Source: Roseiarcus sp049513815 (lineage in GTDB: Bacteria; Pseudomonadota; Alphaproteobacteria; Rhizobiales; Beijerinckiaceae). Taken from it: a DNA stretch of 64,000 nucleotides. Below the pieces are notes generated by a model. That model ran no database searches. It was not told the DNA's origin and worked only from the letters and a program-made list of their open reading frames with translations. The DNA lies in contig JBEKVR010000005.1 in the NCBI GenBank assembly GCA_049513815.1, forward strand, positions 1 through 64,000, read 5' to 3'. Positions 57,081 to 64,000 of this stretch are shown here, in pieces; position 1 is the stretch's first letter, and every line of letters starts with the position of its first letter. The translations under genes were made by a program, and so were the position numbers.

Positions 57081-58046
57081 ATGAGTTCGATTCTCACCAA
57101 TGCCTCGGCCCTCAGCGCGCTGCAGTCCCTGCGCGAGACGCAGTCGGCCCTGAAGACGACCGAAAACCAGGTTTCGACCGGTCTCGCGGTCTCCAGCGCC
57201 GCCGACAACGCCGCCTACTGGTCGATCGCGACCCAGCTCAACTCCGACAGCGGCGTCGTCACCGCGGCCGACCAGGCGCTCTCGCAGAGCCAGTCGGTGC
57301 TGTCGACCGCCACTTCGGCGATTGGCTCGATCGTCAGCACGATCAAGTCGATCCAGACGGCGCTGACCGAAGCGACCAACCCGGGCGCCGATATCGGCCA
57401 GATCGCCACGACGCTCACCTCGCTCGGCCAGCAACTGAGCGACGCGGTCAACGGCGCTTCGTTCAATGGTCTCAACGTCCTCGACGGCACGCAAGCGACC
57501 GCTGGAGCGACCGCAGGAACGATATCGTTCGTGTCCGGCTTCAACGCAACCGCCACCGGCGGCACAGTCAATACAATCGGCTTGGCTACCCAGGCGCTGA
57601 TCGCAACGACCGCGGGCGTCGCTGCTGGCGCCACCGCGAAGAGCGGCCTTCTCGAGGGCGGAACCGGAAGCGCTGCGGGCACCGGCGTCGACTTGACCGG
57701 CATCGGAGCTGCGCTTAGCACGGCTTACGGCACCGGCAACGCCGCCGGCGCGACTGCCGCCGCCGCCCTCGCCAACACGGACCTGGGGGGCGTCGCCACG
57801 GTGCTCAACGCTGTGACGAATTACGCCGCGCAGATCGGCGCCACCCAGGACCGCATGACCGCGGCCTCGACATTCAACAGCGCGCTGACCACCAACTACT
57901 CGACCGGCGTCAGCGCCCTCGTCGACGCCGACATGAACCAGGCCTCGACCCGTCTGCAGGCGCTGCAGACGCAGGAACAGCTCGGCATTCAGTCGCTGTC
58001 GATCGCCAACCAGAACGCCCAGCTCATCCTCAAGCTGTTTCCCTGA
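57081..58046 (+). CDS. Flagellin
   Basis: The filament subunit, 321 aa, the only flagellin in the window. N-terminal D0/D1: SSILTNASALSALQSLRETQ, SALKTTENQVSTGLAVSSAA. C-terminal D1/D0: DADMNQASTRLQALQTQEQL, GIQSLSIANQNAQLILKLF. The short middle (about 150-250) is Gly/Ala/Thr-rich. AGGAG is 8 nt before the ATG; the leader of at least 60 nt is where FlbT-type control would act. It probably is modified or secreted with help from neighbours. Confidence 0.96.
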   Translation: MSSILTNASALSALQSLRETQSALKTTENQVSTGLAVSSAADNAAYWSIATQLNSDSGVVTAADQALSQSQSVLSTATSAIGSIVSTIKSIQTALTEATNPGADIGQIATTLTSLGQQLSDAVNGASFNGLNVLDGTQATAGATAGTISFVSGFNATATGGTVNTIGLATQALIATTAGVAAGATAKSGLLEGGTGSAAGTGVDLTGIGAALSTAYGTGNAAGATAAAALANTDLGGVATVLNAVTNYAAQIGATQDRMTAASTFNSALTTNYSTGVSALVDADMNQASTRLQALQTQEQLGIQSLSIANQNAQLILKLFP

Positions 58047-58323
58047 GCTGATCGAAGCGCTACGACGCCTGCGACGTCATCGCAGGCGCCGGCGCCGATG
58101 AAGAGGAAGGCGCGCCGCCGGCGCGCTCCTGCCGGGCGGCGTTCGCCCGGCCAATCGCCAAAGACAGTGCGGCGCAAGACGACCGCTCCTGTAGCGACCG
58201 CGCTCCCCTGGTAGTCACCAACGAAAAGCCAACCAAAGCCAACCCCTGGCCGTCCGCGTCGTCGGCCCCTCGAATTGCTCCAGCGAAGGGACGGCGGCGC
58301 GCGCCAGGCGCGACGCAAACGAG

Positions 58324-58358
58324 ACGCCCGCCACGCAGTCGCGCGGCGGGCGTTTCGT
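58324..58358 (+). terminator. Terminator-like hairpin after flagellin
   Basis: A 9-bp stem ACGCCCGCC / GGCGGGCGT with a 12-nt loop is followed by TTCGTTATT. It lies 278 nt after the flagellin stop, leaving a long trailer. A second hairpin without a T-tract (GCCTGCGA / TCGCAGGC, 58067-58087) follows the stop more closely. Confidence 0.5.
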
Positions 58359-58369
58359 TATTCGGACGT

Positions 58370-58396
58370 CCCTTCTCCCCGCAAGCGGGGAGAGGG
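58370..58396. repeat. CTCCCC...GGGGAG inverted repeat
   Basis: Perfect stem TCTCCCCGC / GCGGGGAGA with an AA loop, 19 nt from the ftcR stop. It is the better-formed relative of the element at 7106-7136 and may end ftcR or flagellin transcripts. Confidence 0.5.
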
Positions 58397-58414
58397 GAAT
58401 GGCGCCGCGCCGGC

Positions 58415-59086
58415 TCAGCGGCGCTCGATGCAGTAGCCGAGATAGCGTTTCGAATCGATCGGGTCGTAGCCGAGCCGATGCTTGAGCTTCTTGCGCAGCT
58501 TGCTGATGTGGCTCTCGACCACGTTCTCGTCGACGTTCTCGTCGAACAGGCCGTAGACGGCGTTGAAGATCTGCGTCTTGGTGACGCGGCGGCCGCGGTT
58601 GCGAACGAGGTATTCGAGGATGCGGCACTCGCGCCGCGGCAGCGGCAGCGGCACGTCCTTCACTTCCGGCTCGCGCCCGTCGAGATAGACGCGCAGCTCG
58701 CCGATCGTCACGTGGCTTTGCTCGCCGAGCGCGCGACGGCTGATCGCGCCGACCCGGGCGAGGATTTCGCGCACGTGCACCGGCTTGCGCAGCACGTCGT
58801 CGACGCCGGCGGCGAACATTTCGAGCGTCTCGTCGAGCGACTGGCGATCGTTGAGGCAGAGCACCGGAGCTTTCGAGCGCTCGCGGATGAGCTTGGGGAG
58901 AGTCTCGCGATTGGTGCAGTCGCCGATCAGGAACGCCTCGACGGCGCACATGTCGTTGTCGCTGACCTTGCCGATCCATTCCTGAAATTCGCCGGGATCG
59001 ATTCCGGCCGTTGAAACGCCTTCGCGGTCGAAACCCGACGCGTAACCCCCCGCAACGAGGTCGCGTTCGTCGACAATGATGTACAT
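58415..59086 (-). CDS. ftcR: Flagellar transcriptional regulator FtcR
   Basis: OmpR-class master regulator of rhizobial flagella, 223 aa. The receiver-like half (1-115) starts MYIIVDERDLVAGGYASGFD and lacks the usual phospho-acceptor aspartate context, as in Brucella FtcR. The C-terminal winged helix includes LPLPRRECRILEYLVRNRGR, RVTKTQIFNAVYGLFDENVD and VESHISKLRKKLKHRLGYD. Likely activates the fliF operon; it is convergent with flagellin. Confidence 0.9.
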   Translation of the reverse strand: MYIIVDERDLVAGGYASGFDREGVSTAGIDPGEFQEWIGKVSDNDMCAVEAFLIGDCTNRETLPKLIRERSKAPVLCLNDRQSLDETLEMFAAGVDDVLRKPVHVREILARVGAISRRALGEQSHVTIGELRVYLDGREPEVKDVPLPLPRRECRILEYLVRNRGRRVTKTQIFNAVYGLFDENVDENVVESHISKLRKKLKHRLGYDPIDSKRYLGYCIERR

Positions 59087-59474
59087 GAAACTGCCCCGTG
59101 AGATCTATCAGCCTACACGCTGGATCTACTGACGCTACACACACGCGAGCCGGCGATCGGGCGAAAGACTTCGCTCGGCCATGGCCGCGAGAGACGAGGT
59201 GGAAAAGCGCGGCGCCGTCGCATTCGACCGTGAGCGGCGCGAACCGGCGCCGTTCGAGTCACTCTTTGTCGGCGGCGGCCACGAATCGCCGGTGTTGCTC
59301 CCCAATTCCCAAGAGGAAACTTACGTAGAGCATGGTTAACAACCCCTTAATCGCATTTCCTCTAGGGCAACTTTCCCGGTCCGCGGCGACCGAATCGGCA
59401 ACGGATTGGCAAGACGCGGCGGTTACGTTCGCGTTCTCGGCCGCGCCGGCCGTTGCACGGATTCGAACGGCGAC

Positions 59475-59948
59475 ATGAGCGATCTCCTCGAAGGCGTCCG
59501 CAGCGCTTCCCCGCGCGACGACCGCGCGTTGGCGCGCGTTATGGCGCGGCGCGGCCAGGTCGCTTACGCCGTCTTCGACTCCGTTCGCGAAACGCCGCGT
59601 GCCGAAACGCCGCGCCCGAAGCCCACGGGGCGCGAGCTGCGCCTGGCGGGACGACGGCGCACCCGGATGCGCTCGGCCAAGATCCTCGACGCGGCCAATG
59701 CGTTTGTTTCCGACTGCCTGATCTACGACCGCTCGGCGACCGGGCTCAGACTGACGCTGGCGCGCGACGTCGGCCTGCCGCCGCAGTTTCAGGTGCACGA
59801 CGACGAGACCGGCGCGGTTGAATTGGTCGCGACCGTCTGGCGACGCGGCGCGACGCTCGGCGCGCGCTTCTGCGGCTACGGCGCGTCGACGCTGAAGCCG
59901 AGCGAGCGCGCCGCGCTCAGAGGCCGCTACTACGCCGTGCGCGGCTGA
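59475..59948 (+). CDS. PilZ-domain protein
   Basis: A 157-aa protein. After a disordered N-terminus, residues 63-145 form a small PilZ-type beta barrel: RRRTRMRSAKILDAANAFVS, DRSATGLRLTLARDVGLPPQ, VATVWRRGATLGARFCG. The classic RxxxR...DxSxxG pattern is seen in part (RRRTR, then DRSATG), so c-di-GMP binding is plausible. Start at ATG 59475. Possible effector for the GGDEF protein at 48278. Confidence 0.75.
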   Translation: MSDLLEGVRSASPRDDRALARVMARRGQVAYAVFDSVRETPRAETPRPKPTGRELRLAGRRRTRMRSAKILDAANAFVSDCLIYDRSATGLRLTLARDVGLPPQFQVHDDETGAVELVATVWRRGATLGARFCGYGASTLKPSERAALRGRYYAVRG

Positions 59949-59963
59949 ACGCGCGACGGCGTC

Positions 59964-61988
59964 TCAGGCGTAGTGCTTTTCCTCGACGATCGCGGAGTTG
60001 CAGCGGCGATTGATCTCGCGCTTGATCGCCGCGCGGCGATCGTTGGCGACGTAGACGGCGCGCGCCAGCGTCACGAACCGCTCGCCGAAATCGCCCGCCT
60101 TGTCGCACAGGCGGATCTCATCCTCGACGTCCCACAGCTCTTCGTTGACCGCGGCGAGCTCGGATTCGAGTGGCGACAACTTGTCGCGGTCGATCCCCGT
60201 CTCGTCGAGCTTCGCCATGAGCAGCGCAAGCTCGCGGCGCACGTTGACGAGCTTGTCGGGGTCGGCGATCCGCCGCGTCTTGATCTTCAAGATGGCGATC
60301 TTATCGATCAGCTCGCCGACCGCGCCGGGGATGTCGATCGCTCGCCCTGCGCCGCCTGACGCGACGAGCGCCTTGAGCTGACCCGCCATCGCGGCGAACA
60401 CGTCGCTCCAGTCGCCGCGCCGAGTCTGACGGAACAGGCGCAAGGTGGGATACCACGGCGAATCGTCGCGGTCGCGCAACCAGCGCCATTCGGCGTCCTG
60501 CTTCAGCGCCACCCAGGTCGGGCGCGCCAGCGCGCCGGCGAGATGGGCGACCGAGGTGTCGCAGGTCACGACAAGATCGAGCGCCGCCATCGCCGCGGCC
60601 GTGTCGACGAAACCGTCGGACCCGACATCGAAGTCGTCGCCGAGCGTCTCGACTCGCATGCCGGCCGGCAGATCGGCGAGCTGCTCGACGCCGTAACCAA
60701 CCTGCAGCGAGATCAGCCTGACGCCGGCGATCGCGGCGACCGGCGCGAAAGCGGCGAGCGGAACCGAGCGCGCCATGTCGACCTCGGGATTGGGATTGCC
60801 TTGCCAAACGACGCCAATCTTGAAGCCCTCGGCGCCGATGCGCGCCGCCCACTTGCGCGCGCGTTCGGGTTCGGCGGCGAGATAGGGGACAGAGGCCGGC
60901 ACATTGTCGAGCCGGGTGGCGAAGGCGCGCGGCAGGCTGCTGACGGCGATCTGGGCGTCGAAGCGTTCGCCCGTCGGCCGTTCGGCAATGAGGCGGATCC
61001 CGGCGAACGACGACATCAGCCGGTGCAGACGCGGCGGACACAGGAACGTCGGCTCGGCGCCCGCGGCCGTCATCAGTGGCAGGTAGCGGCAGAACTGGAT
61101 CGTGTCGCCAAAGCCGTGGTCGTTCATCACCAGCACGCGCTCGCCGGCGCGGCCGGGACCGCGCCAGGTGGGAAAATGCGCGCCGAGGGCGTCGGCCAGC
61201 GACTTGCCGTCGAGCCAGCGCGCCTCGTAACCCTCCCAGCCGCGCTCGAAATCGCCAAGCATGAGATCGATACAGCCGCGGCCGCTGATCGCCTCGCGAT
61301 TGCCGAGAGCGATCGCCGAATCGAAGGCGGCGCTCGCATCCTTTAGGCGGCCGAGCGCTTCCAGCGCCAACGCCTGGCCGTTGAACGCCGCGCCATAACC
61401 CGGCTGCGCCTCGCTCGCGGCCTCGTAAGCCGCGAGCGCCTCGTCGGCGCGATCGAGCTTAAGCAGCGCTGTGCCGAGGTTGAGCGCAGCCTCGGCGAAC
61501 CGCGGCTTGAGACGCAACGCCTCGCGCGTCGCCGCGGCGGATTCCTCGAGCCGTCCGAGCTTGCGCAAGGCGCCGGCGCGGCTGTTCCACAGATCGGCGT
61601 CTTTGGGCTTCAGCCCCAGCGCGGCGTCGAAGGAATCGAGCGCCTCGGCGTAGCGCCCGTCCTCGAATAGGAGCTTGCCGACGTTCGACCAGGCGACGGG
61701 CAGGTCGACCTTGAAGCCGAGGGCGCGGCGATAGAATTCGAATGCAGCTTCGCGCTTGCCCGAATCGGCGAGGACGTAGCCGCCCATGCACAATGCCTCA
61801 GGGAAATCGGGGTTGCGGCGCAACGCCGCATCGAGGGTGGCGATCGCCTCCTGTCGCCGGCCGCTGGTCCACAATGCCACCCCGCGCGCGTAGAGCGTTT
61901 CGAGGCCACCCTCCTCGACTTGCGGGGCCAGCGCCGGCGCAAGCGCGCCCGCCACGGAGATGGCGCTTGCCTGCGATCTCTGGGTCAC
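59964..61988 (-). CDS. TPR - glycosyltransferase - DUF6165 fusion protein
   Basis: A 674-aa protein in three parts. Residues 25-270 are tetratricopeptide repeats (GYVLADSGKREAAFEFYRRA, LKLDRADEALAAYEAASEAQ). Residues 270-535 look like a GT9/ADP-heptose-transferase-type domain (GERVLVMNDHGFGDTIQFCR, DLVVTCDTSVAHLAGALARP). Residues 548-674 are a DUF6165 domain (AVGELIDKIAILKIKTRRIA). GTG start. Position beside flagellin suggests it may glycosylate flagellin, by analogy with TPR-fused GTs in other flagellar loci. This is inference. Confidence 0.85.
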   Translation of the reverse strand: MTQRSQASAISVAGALAPALAPQVEEGGLETLYARGVALWTSGRRQEAIATLDAALRRNPDFPEALCMGGYVLADSGKREAAFEFYRRALGFKVDLPVAWSNVGKLLFEDGRYAEALDSFDAALGLKPKDADLWNSRAGALRKLGRLEESAAATREALRLKPRFAEAALNLGTALLKLDRADEALAAYEAASEAQPGYGAAFNGQALALEALGRLKDASAAFDSAIALGNREAISGRGCIDLMLGDFERGWEGYEARWLDGKSLADALGAHFPTWRGPGRAGERVLVMNDHGFGDTIQFCRYLPLMTAAGAEPTFLCPPRLHRLMSSFAGIRLIAERPTGERFDAQIAVSSLPRAFATRLDNVPASVPYLAAEPERARKWAARIGAEGFKIGVVWQGNPNPEVDMARSVPLAAFAPVAAIAGVRLISLQVGYGVEQLADLPAGMRVETLGDDFDVGSDGFVDTAAAMAALDLVVTCDTSVAHLAGALARPTWVALKQDAEWRWLRDRDDSPWYPTLRLFRQTRRGDWSDVFAAMAGQLKALVASGGAGRAIDIPGAVGELIDKIAILKIKTRRIADPDKLVNVRRELALLMAKLDETGIDRDKLSPLESELAAVNEELWDVEDEIRLCDKAGDFGERFVTLARAVYVANDRRAAIKREINRRCNSAIVEEKHYA

Positions 61989-62073
61989 GTCGAACGAGTC
62001 CGCGCCGCCGCGGCCTGTCCGCGCCGGATTCGGCCGAACTAAGCGCGCGACGCTTGCCTGAAACTGGTCCCGC

Positions 62074-62964
62074 TCAACCGCCGAGCGACAGGTTCTGAAG
62101 ACTGGTCAGCAGGGCGCTGGAAAACAGCTCGGCGGTTGACGATCCGCCGTAGCTGCTGTTGCCGCTGATGATGCCGCTCATGATCGACGTCGCGGCGTTG
62201 AGGTTGCTCGACGTCGTCGTGCCGCCTGAATTGGCGGTCAGCGGCGACGAAGCATTGGCGCCGCCCGGGCCGTAAAGCAGCGTGTACTGAGCGGTGAAGC
62301 GGGCGGTGAGCTGCTTGACCTTGGTCGCGTCGGTCAGATCCGACATCGGCATCAGCTTCGAGATAATCGAGGCGTTGGTGTCGATGTTGCCGTAAGTGTT
62401 GATCGTCACCCCGAAGATGGTCTGAAACGCCTCGAGCAGGTTCTTGTCGCCAAGCACGCTGTAGGCCGACTTGATCGTCGGCGCGACGCGCTGGAAATAC
62501 AGCGCGAGCTGGACGCCGACGTCCTGCTTGCCCTGCTGGGATTCGAGCGTCTGCTCGGTGTAGGCCGATTCCGTGGTCGAGGCCGCTGCCGAGATCGTTT
62601 TTGAGGTCGCGCTCGCTCCGCTGGTCAGATAGCTGAAGGCCGTGGCGAACTTCGCCCAGTTGGCGTTGGCGAGTTTGTTGGCGAGCGCCTTGTAGTTGGT
62701 GGTGCCATCTGCGTTGGTCACCCCACCTTGCAGCACCTTGGTCACCAGCGCCTTGTTATTGACCTGGTCGCCAAGGCCGTAGGCGGTCAGCGCGTAGGAC
62801 AGCAGGCGGTAATTGCCGACCAGGTCGCTGATCGATTTCACCTTGCCGATGTTGGCGGCGTAATACGCGGTCGCCGTCTTCACCGACGGCTCGCTGCCGA
62901 CCATCTTCTGGTAGCGCGCCAGATTGTTTTCGATCGACAGATATGTCGATGTGGTCGTGGACAA
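62074..62964 (-). CDS. DUF1217 flagellar-cluster protein
   Basis: A 296-aa protein of the DUF1217 family common in rhizobial flagellar loci: YLSIENNLARYQKMVGSEPS, YRLLSYALTAYGLGDQVNNK, DAYSVLGDK-like KSAYSVLGDKNLLEAFQTIF. It probably starts at a TTG (62964) with GGGGCG upstream; no ATG or GTG is near. Its role is unproven, but it shows repeated 'L-x-x-x-L-x-x' helices as in flagellar axial or junction proteins. Confidence 0.75.
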   Translation of the reverse strand: MSTTTSTYLSIENNLARYQKMVGSEPSVKTATAYYAANIGKVKSISDLVGNYRLLSYALTAYGLGDQVNNKALVTKVLQGGVTNADGTTNYKALANKLANANWAKFATAFSYLTSGASATSKTISAAASTTESAYTEQTLESQQGKQDVGVQLALYFQRVAPTIKSAYSVLGDKNLLEAFQTIFGVTINTYGNIDTNASIISKLMPMSDLTDATKVKQLTARFTAQYTLLYGPGGANASSPLTANSGGTTTSSNLNAATSIMSGIISGNSSYGGSSTAELFSSALLTSLQNLSLGG

Positions 62965-63715
62965 AGTGTCGCCCCGTCGCCCCAATCGGCGCGCGCCCGC
63001 GCCGCCGCGCGTTGAGACGCGGCGCCGCCTCGACCATGGTTGGCGCGAATTGGTTACGAAAACGTAAACGGCGCCAGTTTGCGCCGGAGGGGGGCAGGCC
63101 AACAAGGTGCTCGAGGGCGCCTTGGCCGCCGAAATCCCGTTTCATGCCGCGGCCTGCGGCTGACCGCCGACTCAACGAAGCTTGCTGAGCCGTTTTCAAC
63201 GTCAAGCGGGACTGTCTCGGAGCAAGACTTCCTGAACCATTATTACGATTTGGAGATGTTCAAGTCGGAGCGCGCGAACGATCGCTCGCCGTGACGGCGC
63301 TGTTTTCACCACAAATTAACATCTGTCGCGATAAGGATGATTCGTATTGCGACCGGCGGCTCGGATGCGGTCGCGCCCTTCAGACTTTCGCACGGCCGGG
63401 CGCGACGAATTCGGCGGTTGGTTTCGCAGTACGCGCCGCGAGAATTGGATGCGTGAGACGCCATCCAACAGCATGATGCTCTTCTGGCGGATCGACTCGT
63501 TCGAGTCATGTCCCCGTAAACGCGGATTGGGTTCTCGCCGAAGCGATTGACACGCCAACTTCATTTCAGGTCCGTCCGGCTGACTTCCTGTCGTCCCGCC
63601 GCGATGCGGTGAACGAGGCGGGGAGGCGCGCCAGGGCGCGGCCGTGGAGCCGGTGGTCGACGCTCGTCTCGCGGGTGGCCGAGCGCGCTCCTCGGACCAG
63701 TTGGTTGCGCCGCCC
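62965..63715. other. Intergenic stretch between divergent DUF1217 and repeat-protein genes
   Basis: About 750 nt without a credible gene. The left part is GC-rich; around 63230-63345 it is AT-richer (ATTATTACGATTTGG, CACAAATTAACATC) and may hold promoters. The open frames here are short, poor in codon usage and unmatched. Confidence 0.5.
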
Positions 63716-64000
63716 ATGACCTCGATTATCACATCCCTCTCCGCCGGCCAGATCACCAGTCTTTCGACCGCCACCGTCGCCTCGCTGAGAACCAGCGACA
63801 TAGCCGCGCTGAGCACGAAACAAGTCGCAGCGCTCACTTCAACGCAGTTGGCGGCGCTCAGCACGGACGACGTAGCCGCGTTCACCGTGCCGCAAATCAA
63901 TGCTTTGACCCTTGCGGCGATCGTCGGCCTTTCCTCGACCCAGACATCGCGCCTGACCACGACGGAAATCGCGGGTCTGACGACGACCGAGATCGCAGCG
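63716..64000 (+). CDS. Octapeptide-repeat protein (partial, 5' end)
   Basis: The frame is open from ATG 63716 (or TTG 63701) to the window edge, 95 codons. After MTSIITS, eleven consecutive 8-residue units run with no gaps: LSAGQITS, LSTATVAS, LRTSDIAA, LSTKQVAA, LTSTQLAA and so on to LTTTEIAA. Position 1 is Leu (Phe once); position 6 is Ile/Val/Leu in all but one unit; position 2-3 is usually S/T. This strict period suggests a stacked solenoid, as in long repetitive surface or secreted proteins of Hyphomicrobiales. No signal peptide is seen. The other strand also has an open frame, which I take as the shadow. Function unknown. Confidence 0.75.
   Translation, partial: MTSIITSLSAGQITSLSTATVASLRTSDIAALSTKQVAALTSTQLAALSTDDVAAFTVPQINALTLAAIVGLSSTQTSRLTTTEIAGLTTTEIAA

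Noticed and set aside
63316..63960. 214-codon minus-strand frame opposite the octapeptide repeats
   Set aside because: Its Ala/Val/Ser stretch is just the complement of the repeats; the plus strand shows the regular 8-residue pattern.

Overview
The window is high-GC chromosomal DNA of an alphaproteobacterium of the order Hyphomicrobiales (Rhizobiales). The main evidence is the flagellar gene set: motC, motE, a motD/fliK-type hook-length gene, flaF, flbT and the ftcR regulator, in the order typical of rhizobial flagellar loci. The sequence alone does not fix the family or genus.

Layout. (1) Positions 1-6001, minus strand: a yejA-yejB-yejE-yejF peptide ABC importer operon with palindromic repeats in two of its gaps; yejF runs off the left edge. 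(2) Positions 6101-14031: housekeeping genes, namely nudC, rph, a DUF3775 gene, rpsO, pnp with a clear terminator, a YbjQ-like gene, two tandem MaoC-type hot-dog genes and ychF. (3) Positions 14032-20054: a disturbed accessory stretch. It holds the fossil 3' end of a carboxymuconolactone decarboxylase (CMD) gene, an AT-rich patch, a frameshifted GT-C glycosyltransferase, a DUF1203 gene, a frameshifted HicB-like gene, an intact merR-CMD operon with a MerR-type promoter, and an SAM methyltransferase. (4) Positions 20062-44370: the first flagellar block. From 41403 down to 20062 it is on the minus strand: motA, fliM, fliN, fliG, flhB, orf150, flgB, flgC, fliE, flgG, flgA, flgI, motE, flgH, fliL, fliP, flgE, flgK, flgL, flaF, flbT, flgD, fliQ, flhA, fliR and four accessory genes. 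flgF, fliI and an unknown gene run the other way from 41551. (5) Positions 44371-49507: a non-flagellar insert with a two-gene unit (an unknown 255-aa protein and an orphan ClpX-type zinc finger), a lipoprotein gene that looks split in two, dense repeats, a degenerate J-domain protein and a diguanylate cyclase. (6) Positions 49508-62964: the second flagellar block: fliF, fliH, motB, motC, motD/fliK and a lytic transglycosylase (minus), flagellin (plus), ftcR (minus), a PilZ gene (plus), a TPR-glycosyltransferase that may act on flagellin (minus) and a DUF1217 flagellar gene (minus). (7) Positions 63716-64000: the 5' end of an exact octapeptide-repeat protein that leaves the window.

How the parts work together. 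The flagellar genes supply the MS ring, C ring, export gate and ATPase, rod, hook, hook-filament junction, one flagellin, stators and the rhizobial regulators. FlaF and FlbT act on flagellin expression, FtcR on transcription, and the adjacent GGDEF and PilZ proteins may link c-di-GMP to motility. Less routine observations are the octapeptide-repeat protein, the ClpX-finger gene pair, several frameshifted or fossil genes outside the flagellar genes, and at least four dispersed palindromic repeat types. I found no CRISPR array, rRNA, tRNA or transposase gene.
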